The notes below the pieces were generated by a model that saw only the letters and a program-made list of their open reading frames with translations, was not told the origin of the DNA and made no database searches. A program made the position numbers and the translations under genes. Shown piece after piece: positions 33,539 to 44,519 of a stretch of DNA of 64,000 bases. The stretch's first letter is position 1, and each line of letters opens with the position of its first letter. The DNA comes from Schistocephalus solidus (Eukaryota; Platyhelminthes; Cestoda; Diphyllobothriidea; Diphyllobothriidae), in NCBI GenBank assembly GCA_017591395.1, contig WEDG01011749.1, positions 30,569 to 94,568 of the forward strand. Direction: 5' to 3'.

Positions 33539-33933
33539 CTGCAAGCAAGAGAACTATGAGTCGAGCAGATCGCGCGAGTTTCACCTCTAGGGAAACTTTC
33601 TTCTTTGTTAATCATCAATTTGTGGTCGGATCCCATCGATTGAGCTTGAGTTATCAGTATCCGCGTCTTGGGTAAGTTAACTGTTTCCCAAACGCAATAG
33701 CTGTACGCACGACTGCACCACAACTGCTAAACGAATTCAAGCGTTTCTTACAATGGCAGCGAGTCTTTTGACCTTCATTTTTTGGCCATTATCAATCTTG
33801 CATCTCGAGAGAAGTTGGCTCACGGCATATGAGAAATTCCTGACGCACGGGGATACTAGAACAATGTAGTGCCACTGTGCGGTTTCACCTATAATCTTGC
33901 CTTTTACTGCACTGGCTGCCGAAGTTATGTATT

Positions 33934-33962
33934 TGTGTGTGTGTGTGTGCGTGCGTGTGTGT
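33934..33962 (+). repeat. (GT)n microsatellite
   Basis: Run of GT dinucleotides with two GC interruptions. Confidence 0.8.
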
Positions 33963-33989
33963 TCAGTGGCTTAGATCCTACAAATGCAG

Positions 33990-34500
33990 TTTTAACGTTT
34001 TCCTATTTATGTCTTAGCTAATGCGTTTCAACAGTTTAAGCCAATAAAATTCTTCCTTTCCCATTTTAACGGATTTAGGCTGACGAAAGTCGTTTGATAC
34101 CGCCTGCCCATTGTACGCTTCTATCTTAAATAAAAAGCTTAGAAATTGCTAAGTAGCAATGTATCTCGGAAGAACAATACACCCTTAATCATTTGAAGTT
34201 CAAGAAGACTGGTTAACGCCCTTCCGCAGAGGCTTCTCAGTTATGTAAATGCCTAAAACAAGCGGTCATAGGAGTCGGTAGTCTCCTTTTGTGTTTCAGT
34301 CCTCTTGAAGCTGAAAATTTCATTCGTTAAAAACCTCAAAGACTAATAAACTGAAGCAGCAATCGCCATTGTCTTGGATAGGAATTAAATGGTAACACAA
34401 CTAATCGATGCAATAGTACGTTTCAAACAAAATAAATGAAGCATCAGAGGACAATTGTATTCGCCCATCAGTGAGATAGGATTATTCACAGCAACCACGG
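33990..34500. other. Intron-like stretch, no supported feature
   Basis: AT-rich with short frames only. Confidence 0.35.
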
Positions 34501-34517
34501 GCAACGTTAACACCTAC

Positions 34518-34581
34518 CTGCTCCCACTCGACTTGGATGATAAACAGTTTTCCGTCAAAGCTGATTCGATGGATCTTTGAC
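34518..34581 (-). CDS. FERM exon, F3 strands
   Basis: The exon is 64 bp, one base plus 21 codons, ending in phase 0. The acceptor is TGCGTTTTTGCTCAG and the donor is CAG|GTAGGT. It encodes SKIHRISFDGKLFIIQVEWEQ in two stretches, SKIHRISFDGK and LFIIQVEWEQ. The first Ser follows the Trp completed from the previous exon. Alternating hydrophobic positions and the DGK turn match the central beta strands of a FERM F3 (PH-like) lobe. The other two frames contain stops or do not fit the neighbouring phases. Confidence 0.65.
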
Positions 34582-34699
34582 CTGAGCAAAAACGCAATAA
34601 CAAGTTTTAAGTGGCAAGGCAGAAGGAAAGCTGGGTTTAAGTATTTTTTATAGGTACTAATTACATTTTCCTAGGGACTTTACTCATGAGGCGCGACAG

Positions 34700-34920
34700 G
34701 TCGGTTTGGCTTACTTGTTACGTCATTTTTGAATACCATAACCGCCTGACAACCATTATGTGGACAGATAGGCATCACCAGTTTTGCATCTTCGGTCAGT
34801 CACGAGCTCGACCGTGGCTGGGTTTTAAAACCTGCGCTTCGAGTTCAGGTCTCGGATGAGCCGGGACTGAGTTTTGGGTGCATCTCACTAACATGAGTAA
34901 AAAGGACCTAAAGAACAAGT
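34700..34920. repeat. Possible SINE-like sequence
   Basis: GGTCAGTCACGAGCTCGACC and GCGCTTCGAGTTCAGGTCTC resemble decayed polymerase III boxes, but no second copy was matched in the window. Confidence 0.2.
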
Positions 34921-35134
34921 CAAGACTAGTCTGATTTTCCCCAAGAGTCTTCTATTGATGGATGTATTTATGGCGAATCGGATCATAGTCAACTAATAAG
35001 GCACAATGACATAAGCAGGGTACATGTTAGACGTGCTCGTCTGCGATTTCAAGTGGTCGTCAGGTAATCATACCCAGCTTCCTAGTGTGGATGAGAAACC
35101 AGTCAAGAAAGTTAGGGCTGTAATTGGTCTCATG

Positions 35135-35210
35135 GGTTAGCCGACATAGCAGACATAGTATTCGAACTTGTAGATGCTGGGAGTCAAGCGCTCTACCGAA
35201 TGAACAAGGA
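35135..35210 (-). repeat. tRNA pseudogene or SINE head
   Basis: Reading minus: TCATTCGGTAGAGCGCTTGA (D arm and A box), an anticodon-loop-like CTCCCAG, then AAGTTCGAATACT (B box with mismatches). The T stem does not pair and no proper acceptor stem is seen, so it is not a functional tRNA. Confidence 0.4.
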
Positions 35211-35769
35211 GTTTACCTCCTGCCACCTGCGCTCGTAAGCAATTGCAGTCACGGGAGGGAAGTGTCTGTTAACCAATCTGATCGCGGAACCGAATGCACT
35301 CTCAGAGCTAGAACCCTCAGGGTACATCTCATAAAGGCGTTCAATTTCAACACAAACCAGGAAAACCTGAACAATCCTTTCTGTTTCATATGTTAGTGCC
35401 AACTAGCCTTAGTGTTAACCGCAGTGAGAAAGGAAATTAGGCTTAAACCGAGCAGCTCCTAAGTGAGATTTCCAGTTATTTACGCTATGGATGAGCTGTA
35501 GGTCTAAGTTTCGCCAGTTACGATATACGTTCAGTATACAACATAAACCGACCAGCATGTTCAACTAGTAACCCAGTCGGCGCACGATCACTACAATAGG
35601 ACTTTAACATTCGGCGGATTTAGAGCCGTGGACTTACACTCTCAAGGTTGAGAGTGGAAGTACCAAAGACTACGTTTGCTTAAAAGCCATAAATGGCAAG
35701 TTTAAGCCCCCTTAATTATGCAATTCCTGTTTTGAAAAGGGAGCTGTAAGTTGAAGCGGAATTTCCTAC

Positions 35770-35915
35770 ATGAAACTGGTGAACAGGTTACCACAGTGAG
35801 CGTCACCTCCTTGGGTAAACCAAAGGACGCCTGAGGCTCAAACGCGTGACCTGTTGATAATAAGTTCAACGCACTAACCCACGGCGCCACGGACTAATCG
35901 TCTTGTCTGTTTCGA
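35770..35915 (-). repeat. tRNA-derived SINE, second subfamily, reverse
   Basis: Reading minus: GTGGCGCCGTGGGTTAGTGC, ATCAACAGGTCACGCGTTTG and AGCCTCAGGCGTCC. The ATCAACAGGTC string after the anticodon region is shared with the copies at 36.0 and 48.4 kb. Confidence 0.6.
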
Positions 35916-35993
35916 TCGGAAATATTAACATTCATAAATGGACGCTCACCGATCGCTTACGGGACACACTCATTTCTATCTAAACCGACAAGA

Positions 35994-36300
35994 AAACGAG
36001 CCCGTGACACAGCGCGTTAGAGCGTTAGATTACTAATCAACAGGTCGTGGCTCGAACCACAGGAGGTGGGTCGCCTGGAGTTGGGTATGACTGGCTGATG
36101 ATGGCTAAGGAGCTAGAAACGGCCAGTCTGGCCTGGAGTTGAAGACGGCTAATGAGCCTGTCGACAAAGTTCCTCTGCCTACGATACTAGCCGTTGTGTG
36201 GCTGCTGGTGGAGCTTGAGATTGAGCCCCAGGGCAGAGCGGAACGAGTGAGTTCCGTAACCGATCGGTGAGCGTTCATCAATCAATGCATACTGATAGCA
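35994..36300 (+). repeat. tRNA-derived SINE, second subfamily, full length
   Basis: Starts AACGAGCCCGTGACACAGCG, with GCGTTAGAGCGTTAG, ATCAACAGGTCGTGGCTCGA (B-box region), GGGTATGACTGGCTGATGAT, GCTGCTGGTGGAGCTTGAG and a terminal CCGATCGGTGAGCGTTCATC. Copies at 48.5-48.7 and 58.4-58.6 kb share this body. Confidence 0.7.
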
Positions 36301-36354
36301 GTAAGGTTTCGGTATTTTTCATTGCATGTAGGTAGCTCTAAGTTTTGCTCTTAC

Positions 36355-36384
36355 CACATGAAAACATGGGCCTTTCGATTTCCC
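36355..36384 (-). CDS. 30-bp microexon, FERM F3
   Basis: This microexon has acceptor CACCACTTTCAG and consensus donor GTG|GTAAGA. In the frame that starts with one base and ends with two, it encodes GNRKAHVFM plus TG. The split codon TG|G gives Trp with the next exon, producing HVFMW-SKIHRISF. That is the FERM F3 strand pattern: a basic or hydrophobic strand, then W-x-x-I/V-x-K/R-I-x-F. The independent agreement of phase, splice sites and family pattern across two exons 1.8 kb apart is strong support. Confidence 0.6.
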
Positions 36385-36429
36385 CTGAAAGTGGTGACTC
36401 CTTCGTGACTAAGGCCAACGTAGAAGTGG

Positions 36430-37600
36430 TTTCCTTTTCTGTCCTAAAAGAAAAAAATTAGAGATTCCGTGATATCGCAGGCAGAACACCTTTCTAGGTT
36501 TTTTTCTACCACTTGGAAGATGTGATGAAGCTCAAGCAATGCATGTACCTGCATGGTCGATGAACTCCGTGTAACCGCTGGTTATGTGACGTAATGTATG
36601 AGTTACGATAATGCTAACAAATCCTGCAGTGGCATATAGCCTACCGAATAAGAGGGTCGGATAAATACTCATTAAAACGTAAAAGCCTGGTATGCCCAGT
36701 TTTTTCAAACTTGGTCTTAAGTGTGGTTGGCTGTTGATACCTAATAACCGGAAATTGCCATTTCAATCCTGTTTTCGTTCAAAGGAGAATACTTCTGCCC
36801 CCGGCGCAGTTAGTGCCTAGGTTTTATAAAACAGCTTGCAGTATAAGCTACCGTGGTTTTTCCCAATGCATTCACTGTTTTACTCATAAATGAATTTAAA
36901 GTTCACATAATGTAAGTTTCAGAATGCCGCACGAAATCATATAACTCCAAATTTTACCCTGATAGTGCACCTTGAGCACATCTTAAAAGAGTCAGTGGCT
37001 TTTTGAGCGTCCTAACTTGTAAATAACAAGAAAAGATTTTCTTCGCAGATACTATTACAGTTATTCTTTCTAGTTGACACTATACAGAATTCATGCTTTT
37101 ATAAATGAACGTTTATCAGTTAATACCTTTGTCTTCTTGGTATGACACGAGGCATTTCCTGAAAAGATTGACCTAAGTAGGCAGTTTATGAATAAAAGTG
37201 CATCTACAATGTTTTTCAAATATGCGCTGGTTTTTCAAGTGTTGGTATATACAGAAAATCACAGATTTTGAATTGTATACCGGAGTGGCTATCAGCAATC
37301 GTATCTAAAACAATTCCCTGGATTTCCGGATGCAGTTGTAAGTGGGTTTTATTAAGTGGTTACTAAGACCATAAAATAGTATATTTTGCTTGTTTCTTTA
37401 CCATTCTTTCAACCTAGGCACTTGGTTAGAGGAGAGATATGGTTTTGCCAATTGTTGTTTGTCACATATGGTAGCTGCCAGATATTAAAAAAATTCAAGG
37501 ATCGCACAATGCTCCCCATGTGAATTCTGATATAAACTACATTTGAAAATGACAGCTCCGGAAGACAGGGGAAAAAGGAAGCCCATAGAAAACCATATTT
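36430..37600. other. Intron-like stretch, one weak SINE remnant
   Basis: GTGTGGTTGGCTGTTGATACC and GGAAATTGCCATTTCAATCC near 36725-36770 look like a decayed SINE body. An exon-like stretch at 37169-37127 on the minus strand (acceptor AATCTTTTCAG, donor AAAG|GTATTA) is short and not placed. Confidence 0.3.
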
Positions 37601-37611
37601 CCACAACCAAA

Positions 37612-37672
37612 ACCTTGCTCAAACCTTAACTCTAACTCTACTTTCATCTTAACCTTAGCCCTACACTCGCTG
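37612..37672 (-). repeat. Degenerate telomere-like repeat
   Basis: CAAACCTTAACTCTAACTCT and ATCTTAACCTTAGCCCTA: weakest of the five tracts. Confidence 0.45.
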
Positions 37673-38059
37673 GAAATTAGCACAAGACCGCCTGGAGTAC
37701 GAAGAATTTTTATTCCTCTGTTCTGTTGAACTTTTTAATTTTCTCAGAAATTAATGTATGCACTTGGTGGACATTTTTTAATATGAATATTCCGAATGAG
37801 ATAGTCAAGTACAGCGGAAAAGCCGTGCAATTTGTGCATTTTGTCAACAGGCTGTCAGCAGTGCATACATACTGAGTGATTTAGTATTCTGTGATCATCA
37901 ATACTAACAAAAAGGTCGGACACATTTTTGCCAAAATTTCTACCCACGGATCGAACATGTTAAGATTTGTGCGGTGACGAATTTACTCCACGCTCACACA
38001 ACAATTTTACTTTAGTCTGTAATAATAAGCCGAGGATACTGATAGTGTCTTCCATATAC

Positions 38060-38096
38060 TGCGCTTGAGTTCGCATAGAGCCAAGGAATAGCCTTT
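38060..38096 (-). CDS. Candidate short exon, FERM F3
   Basis: This 37-bp candidate has acceptor TGTCCCTGTTCAG and donor GCA|GTATAT. Read with two leading and two trailing bases it encodes RLFLGSMRTQA plus a split codon that becomes Gln when joined to the 36384 exon. FERM F3 has a hydrophobic-Leu-Gly strand at this place. The phase fits the next exon but not the end of the 39748 exon, so a further small exon of length 3n+1 must lie between them if this call is right. Confidence 0.3.
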
Positions 38097-38109
38097 CTGA
38101 ACAGGGACA

Positions 38110-39740
38110 CATTTGACGTGCACGTTGAAATAGTTCATTCCATGTAGGCTAAATCTGGAGCGAAAATTATGCAATCAGGCTTCATCTATAATCATTTTGG
38201 AAAATATCTTGGTTTACCGCATCATCGGCGAAAAATGGAAATAAATTCAATTCAATATAATTCACTATAAATGCTTTCCCTTTTGCCTTCCGTAAGAGTA
38301 TTTAACATTTTGGACAATAAACAGGTTTTCGGTAAAAAAAATCCTATTTTTTTCCCGTGTTTTGCGTAACAGTACCGGTCATTATTTTCTACAGTTTTCC
38401 GGGATATTTTGCTACTCGACAATAGCGTAGGTGGATAAGGAGATTATATTAAAATCTGACGAGTTCCGGTCATAAATGTAATTTCGGTGGAATGTAATGC
38501 AAAAGATTATTCCCAAGCAGTTAAAGGACTGGCTGAGAGAATGCAGATGTTCGCTTAAAAAATAAACCCACTTATATATCTGAGGTGTTGAGATCATTAA
38601 CATCATATTTTTGGCAGGGAAAGAAAATCAGAACAGTTAATTTTTCCTTTCCTATGAAAAGATGGCTACTTTGAGTAGATAGGGTAATTTACATTTATTT
38701 TACCTCTTATCAAGGCAAAATATGTGTAAGGTATTAGGCAAAACCCTTTTCCCTGCAGGAAATTCTGTTAAGTGCATTCACCAAAATGGAAAGTTATTGT
38801 ACCTCTCAGAGAACGGTTGTGATACAACGATTGGTAAACCCTCTTGGGATGCACCTCAATGCCTCCAGTCGTGTCGACTCGTATATAGAATACTTATCAG
38901 ATTCAAGATTCGTTATTGGGTTTGAGAAAACAACCAACTAGTTACTTGGAAATGACAAGAAGCTGATGCTATAAAGAAACTTTGAATCATCTAGTGATGG
39001 CTCATAGCTTTCAATTAGTTCTGGCTAAATCTCACTAAGCTTGTGAGAACTTGAGTAATTTTACAGTATTATCATGGAGGACGTTCATGTAAAAAGGTTC
39101 GCTGGCTAGTTGATTGCCAGTAGTATATTTTTATTTCATCAGATGGACACCTGCATTTTTTGTTACATTGACAGACATGTACTGCCTTTAATAATCCAGC
39201 AAGTTGGTGAACATTACTCAGGTTGTAGTGCTAACTGTCTTTCGTTAGAGGTTGTTTTACTCTTCCGTTTGTAACAGATTAAGCTACAACGAAAGCATTC
39301 TTTTTATGTCTTAAGCCGAATCTTGGTAGTAAGAGTGAGGATTCTTTAACACAATTATACACGATGAAACGCATAACTAGTGACGACAGCTTGATTCTTA
39401 TTGAAATGGTATGATATGAAATTTACTAGAATCCCACGTCACCCCTATTCGAGTTCACAAATGCGTGCTCACATGGGACATTGTAGGGCTACTCATGTAG
39501 AACATGCATCTTCCGGCTTAAAATACACTCCCGTTAGATAAATGTTTCCGCTTCCATGATATTTCATGTTTAACTCCACAGAAATGGCAGTTGTGTGATA
39601 CATTCACGAGGATTTCTGGATCTCTCTCAGGAAGACCTCTAAAGTTTTCATATAAAACAAGAACTATTTTAACTTTACTTATGTAAATTCCTCTCATATT
39701 TCCTATAAGTGACTAATTGTCAAAGTATTAAATTTTTATC
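38110..39740. other. Intron-like stretch, expected to hold a missing small exon
   Basis: AT-rich. If both 39748 and 38060 exons are right, an exon of length 3n+1 starting in phase 0 should lie here. Several splice-like pairs were checked; none is convincing. Confidence 0.3.
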
Positions 39741-39747
39741 AACTTAC

Positions 39748-39835
39748 CTGCACAAAAACGGGCTCTACGCCGTAGGTCTCGAGCTCCGAAGAACGTTCCA
39801 AGAACTGAGCTTCAGCGTCGGCCGTTGAAGTGCCC
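39748..39835 (-). CDS. FERM exon, F2/F3 junction
   Basis: The exon is 88 bp, starting with one base of a split codon and ending in phase 0. The acceptor is TTTTATTGACATGCAG and the donor is consensus, CAG|GTAAGT. The peptide reads TSTADAEAQFLE ... LETYGVEPVFVQ. In FERM proteins of the 4.1 superfamily the end of the F2 helical lobe carries G-x-[ST]-x-A-x-AE-x-x-[FY]-L, followed about ten residues later by a Tyr-Gly-Val at the start of F3. That is the spacing seen here. This is the exon that first identifies the gene. Confidence 0.65.
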
Positions 39836-39859
39836 CTGCATGTCAATAAAATGCTATTA

Positions 39860-40160
39860 ATTGCCAGGAGGAAAGTTAATTTTCCTTTTAGGTGTATTTT
39901 TTAACATGCTCATTGGGAATGGCTGCCGGTGAGCGGAATTATATTGGGGTCTGTTTAATGCCAACTCATTGCGTGCGAGTTTACCTAGGTGAGTCTGTTG
40001 CCAAGGGACACGGCAGCGTTGCTTCGAGAAAACACGGTCGATACTGCGCGCGTCAGTCGATACTGCGCCCCGAACAAACACGGGGTAGTTTGATGGTATG
40101 CCTAGGTGTGGGTTCATTCCGCGCCAGCAATTTGAGCCATGTCCTCGAAACTGGTGTTTG
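39860..40160. other. Open frames on both strands without recognisable content
   Basis: A 131-codon minus-strand frame (39857-40252) and an 89-codon plus-strand frame overlap here. GC rises to the right as the dispersed repeat begins. I treat both frames as chance. Confidence 0.3.
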
Positions 40161-40620
40161 ACCGGCGCTAAAAGTGGACTAGTGCCTGGAAGGCGGAAGA
40201 GAGCGAGGTTAACTCGGTGGCCTCCGTGCCCACGGCACGCAGTACAGAGCACTAAAAGCCGTGGCTTGGAAGGCTGCTAACTGACGGGATACGTGGTTTC
40301 TCTCAAGACAGCGAGTCAGTAGCCGGTTATTAATGTGACCTCTACGTCAGTCTTACCCAGATGGGATCAAAGCCGCTCCCTTGTTTCTGGGAAAACCTGG
40401 TCCAACTTGTGCAGACCAGACGCATGCGTGTAGCCCGCGTAGATGGGCTGTTTGGCTTTGTCATCCACTACGCTCCAACCCACCTACAGTAGTATGATAC
40501 CAGGATCAGGTGGGTCATAGATGCGGGAGTGCGATAGATGTCCCGCAAGTCACCGTCCCTGCGTCCATCAGGATATGGGACACACATAAAGCACTGTTCG
40601 ACTGTGATGATTAAACTTAT
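40160..40620 (+). repeat. GC-rich dispersed repeat, copy 5
   Basis: Contains GCCGTGGCTTGGAAGGCTGC, TAACTGACGGGATA and CAAGTCACCGTCCCTGCGTC, matching 21540-21910. Confidence 0.65.
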
Positions 40621-40719
40621 AATTCAGTTGCTCGCGCAGAAGATCTTCTATTGACAGTTTGCCACGTATCTATGAGCGGCAGGTGACCGACCAGGCCGAT
40701 GCGACATACACACATACAC

Positions 40720-41110
40720 ACCCACACTGGGTCGATCACGCAGTTCGAGTTCACCTGTCCACTGGCAACCTTCGACGCCATGGCTTTTAGCGCACTGTGA
40801 TAGTTACAAGCGCATTAGATTGTTTATAGTGAGAAAAATGTGCTGAACCGTCGATCTCACTCTCTCACCCAACACCAGATTTAGACCACCGTGCGAGCCG
40901 GTCACTTGTCTGATGCGGGAGTAGGCGCAGTGGCTACCAGCGTTGGCGAACACGTCTGCGCGTCCACAGTACGACCTGGCCCCCTTTCGACTCATATCAG
41001 GGTTCGCGAAACCCGGGGGTAAGAAAGAACCATCACCGTCTGACTCTCAGTCCACTGGTCAGCCACTCAACGCTCAATACACACTGGGTTGACAGCGTGG
41101 ACTGGTGTAA
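40720..41110 (-). repeat. GC-rich dispersed repeat, copy 6
   Basis: Reverse complement of the 21240-21560 text: CCAACCTTCGACGCCATGGC-like start is diverged, but AGATTGTTTATAGTGAG, CAGTGGCTACCAGC and GTACGACCTGGCCCC correspond. Confidence 0.5.
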
Positions 41111-41439
41111 AGCGTTACAAAGCGCCCACTAGTCACGCTACTGCCCTGAAGTTGAGGTTCACTTTGCCTACGCAAGTCTAACCTCAAAGTTGCGCAAGCA
41201 TTTGGATGCAGCTCGCACTAGCCCAGTGCCCAGCCGACAATAATTCACCCCTCCCTCCCCTCATCCCGTGCACCAGTTCCATCTACAGGATTAATTAAAG
41301 AGACCAGTAATCACGCGAGCATTCCACTCTACTTGCCCCCTGAGACGCTGGACAACCAGGGGGAACCAGACTGAGGTAGACCAGAATCCACAAAGCCCAC
41401 GCATCTCATTAACTAATGTGAGGATGTGGCGGCACCCGC

Positions 41440-41830
41440 AGACACGCCAGGCCAGCTACTGCGCCCAAGCCCGGCGGTACAGCCGTGGCTTAGAAAGTTG
41501 ACAACTGACTGAGCAAAATACTCCTCTCAAGGCAGACATGCAGGTCTAATGACTCCTGAAAGGCTCCTCACATCGAGCCATGTAATTTCATGAAAATCTG
41601 GTATTTTTGTGCTTTGCAGGTCATGCGAGTGGCATGCGTAGATGCACCGTGTAACTTTGTCAGTCCCAGCGCTAGAGCCCAAACTCGATTATTCTGGCTC
41701 TGTCCTGCCACTGGGCCCTGTTATACGAGTGTGGTAGATGCGGTGCATGTCACCGTACTGTGTCGTGGGGCACACAGCGGAACCCCGATGGCATTGCTCT
41801 GAAATGTATTACTCAATCGGTTGAAACTCA
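41440..41830 (+). repeat. GC-rich dispersed repeat, copy 7 (diverged)
   Basis: GTACAGCCGTGGCTTAGAAAGTTGACAACTGAC-type text (41470-41510) parallels the start of copy 4, and GTGGTAGATGCGGTGCATGTCACCG parallels its end; quoted strings are given in short pieces: GCCGTGGCTTAGAAAG, CATGTCACCGTACTG. Confidence 0.5.
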
Positions 41831-41839
41831 ATTGACAGG

Positions 41840-42335
41840 CGAATTTCCGTTTACAATTAGCCAACCATCACAGCTCAGTGATGCGTCAACTTTTATAAAA
41901 TTATTAACACATTTTGCAAATAAAGGCTTCTATGGCTGGTGCGTGAAGAAAAGGCGTTCCCTTTATAACACCTGTTAGCCTTCCAGATCATAAAAGACAC
42001 CATTTCGATCACTTAATGCAGATTGCGGGCGTGGTTAAAACAGCTCAGACAGAACGTTATGAACTCGGTCTTGGAAATTTGGTTTTCCTCCGTCTCCTGG
42101 CAGGAAAAATTTGCGGGCCATGGAAATTGTGCATAGGTCCCTACTCGTCTCTATTGCAGACTAAAAACCTTTTTACTGTAGCTATTGTCTGGCATCCTCA
42201 CCAGCCAGACACTACGATCGGCAGCTGCGCTGCTACAAGCTGCGAAGATCCATGGATAGAACATTTCGTTGGAACTTCTAAGAGTGAGTGTTTACAGCGC
42301 ATCTGCCAAGACAATCTTTGTTGAGAAACAATTCC
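41840..42335. other. Unrecognised plus-strand frame (42016-42324)
   Basis: 102 codons with no family I recognise. On the minus strand an exon-like stretch at about 42237-42201 (acceptor GGATCTTCGCAG, donor CTG|GTGAGG, reads LVAAQLPIVVSG) has the right end phase for the 39835 exon but does not resemble the end of a FERM F2 lobe. Confidence 0.2.
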
Positions 42336-42344
42336 GACAACGAC

Positions 42345-42760
42345 AAGCGAACTGGAATGGCCATTTCTGACTCAGTAGCCATCATCAGTCAGTCATTCCC
42401 AACCCCAGGTGGTGCCCCTTAGGACTCAATCTTACGTTCAACGAGCATCTTAACAATGACCAGTAATAGAAGAAGAAGAATAAAATTGAGCCCCAAGACA
42501 CAGCAGACGAGTATCTTCCCTAACGTTATCGGTGGGCGCCCCTATTGTAACCGACAGAAGAAGTCGGTAAATCAGTCATTATACGAATTAAGGAAAACAA
42601 GGGAAACTTGAATGGCCATTTCTGACTCAGTAGCCATCATCAGTCAGTCATACCCAACCCCAGGTGGTGCCCCACCGTAGGTTCGAGAATGATTACTAAG
42701 GCAAAACATGATGAGTGAGTTCCGTTAACGATCGGTGAGGGTTCATAAACGAATGACAAT
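42345..42760 (-). repeat. Two SINE body fragments, reverse
   Basis: GAACTGGAATGGCCATTTCTGACTC-type text occurs twice (about 42349 and 42608), each followed by AGCCATCATCAGTCAGTCAT and CCCAACCCCAGGTGGTGCC. The second is followed by a forward tail with CGATCGGTGAGGGTTCAT. Confidence 0.6.
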
Positions 42761-43136
42761 CTTCCTTTTTAACTCGGTCGATTCTTCTGTTTCACATGTT
42801 TAGGCCTTAATGGCTTTCTAAAAATTAAACAGATTGACGGGAGGCGAGTATCACTGCGTCACGAAAGCTATTGTTGCTTCATAACCGTTCGGTACGGGAG
42901 AAAGAGTAGGCGTTAAATCGCAGGGCTGATATGAATGGGTGCAAGGCCTTAAGAGTGGTTTACACGAGAAAAGTATGAAAAATTTGATTGTCAAAGCTTG
43001 TTCGGAATAAACGCCTTCCAAAATTGTGAATTCGCATGTCTAGCCGCTGAGCGGCTGTTAATGGGGCTTGAGAATGAGCCCCGTCATCGATTGGTGATTC
43101 CAAATGTATCATTGTTAATATGCTCGATCGAAACCG

Positions 43137-43300
43137 ACAGGGCAACGAGCCCCTGGCGCAGTTTTTATAGCGTTTACCTAAGAGGTCAAGCGTTGAGCCT
43201 CAGGTGTTACAATACAGTTGGTTGGGGGTTGTTGAATGATGATGGCAAATACGCTCGAAATGGTCATTGAAGTCTCTTTTACACCTTTGTCAGAAATGTC
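43137..43300 (+). repeat. Diverged tRNA-derived SINE
   Basis: GGCAACGAGCCCCTGGCGCA, a decayed head with GTCAAGCGTTGAGCCTCAG, then GGGGGTTGTTGAATGATGAT; ends at (AT)n. Confidence 0.5.
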
Positions 43301-43311
43301 TCTCAGGTTTA

Positions 43312-43314
<3 letters not shown>

Positions 43315-43398
<84 letters not shown>
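43315..43398. repeat. (AT)n microsatellite
   Basis: About 84 bp of AT bordering the terminal-repeat copy at 43399. Confidence 0.9.
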
Positions 43399-43402
<4 letters not shown>

Positions 43403-43600
43403 ACAGGAATAGGCGCACACCGATCTAGTGGCTTCCCGAAGCAGACAAGCTCCGTATGGGTGGCAAAGGCCACGAGCAGCCAACCAATTACCAGGCCGGT
43501 AGTCAGCTGATAGTCAGGGTTATGATTGGATGAATGAAGGCAGAATAAGCCCGAAACAGACTGTATCAATCTACCCATATTCTCTGTCGTGTCTCCTCTC

Positions 43601-43604
<4 letters not shown>
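43399..43604. repeat. Partly inverted terminal-repeat copy between AT runs
   Basis: The left part (ATTCAAACAGGAATAGGCGC to CCAACCAATTACCAGGCC) is in the same orientation as 14486. The right part (GAAGGCAGAATAAGCCCGAA to GTGTCTCCTCTCTGC) is the inverted last third, as at 15094-15168. Confidence 0.65.

Positions 43605-43638
<34 letters not shown>
43605..43638. repeat. (AT)n microsatellite
   Basis: AT run between the terminal-repeat copy and Penelope element A. Confidence 0.9.
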
Positions 43639-43643
<5 letters not shown>

Positions 43644-43876
43644 GTTGAGTTCTTTGGGAACAAAATACATTTTGTGTAAATTTTCGAATCTAGTGCCCCA
43701 GTTCGTCGTCAGACAAATGGAAATCTACGGAAAACAGTTAACCGTTAATATAGCCTAACACAAGATTCTATAGTTGGCTTACGTTTGAGCCAATAGACGT
43801 CCAGAGTTTTAAGTTATCCGGCCGATAGTGACTGTTTTCGCCTCCACTTGACCTTTAGAAATTTGTAATTTGCATC

Positions 43877-44398
43877 TTAATCGATATACCTGTTAATGCA
43901 TGCCTCGTCTGAGTGTATTGCCTCCAGGAATTCGCGGCTTTTCCTTGTTGGGCAGGCGCCAATGGTGTGGGTATCCTCCCATGCAAATAGGTGTCCTGTG
44001 TCCAGTGTGTGCATGGCTACCTGCGATAAAGGGTCTCGTCTCCTCACCGCTAACTGATGTTCATGTAAACGGGTGGATAATGCTTTCCTAGTTTGGCCAA
44101 AATAAACTGCATCACAACTGGTACACGGTATTTTGAAGATGACTTCTTTTCCAATGAAATAGCCAACCCTGTCCTTAGGGTGTACAAGCTGGGTGCGCAA
44201 AGTTGTTGCAGGTTTGCGCGCTATTTGTATATGGTGTATCTTGAGCTGTCTTTTAACGAGTTCAGATACATTCTTTACATACGGAAGGATTCGCCGGTTT
44301 TTTTTTCGATGCCTGGGCGGTCGTAGCTCTGGAAATATATTTTTCTTTGAACTGTTGTCGTCGCATGCATTGACGGACAAAGTCAGGAGGATATCCAT
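43877..44398 (-). pseudogene. Penelope A minus arm: linker and GIY-YIG endonuclease
   Basis: The 173-codon frame begins in the linker (MDILLTLSV..., SELVKRQLKIHHIQIARK) and continues into the nuclease: FKIPCTSCDAVYFGQT, STRLHEHQLAVRRRDPLS, AMHTLDTGHLFAWED, then SREFLEAIHSDEACINRYID and a stop. The paired Cys, VYFGQT (GIY-YIG variant), Arg-Leu-His-Glu-His and final Glu-Ala helix fit the Penelope nuclease. The frame is uninterrupted, the best-preserved nuclease in the window, but its reverse transcriptase is broken upstream. Confidence 0.8.
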
Positions 44399-44519
44399 TT
44401 TGGGTAAATAATTTGAAAAGCTATTTCATTTCTGTTCGATATGTTTCTTCATCGGAACAGTGAGTTTTGCTCAACTTAGCAAGCTGTTAACAGAGCTGCG
44501 TTTGTGAGACATGGGGTGG

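Noticed and set aside
34700..34760. Minus-strand exon reading AVMVFKNDV between CAG and GTAAGC, at first sight like FERM F3
   Set aside because: The end phase does not fit the 34581 exon, whereas the 36384 microexon does, and the DNA looks like a SINE remnant.
35135..36060. Functional tRNA genes
   Set aside because: A and B boxes are recognisable but T stems and acceptor stems do not pair, and each lies in a SINE-like context.
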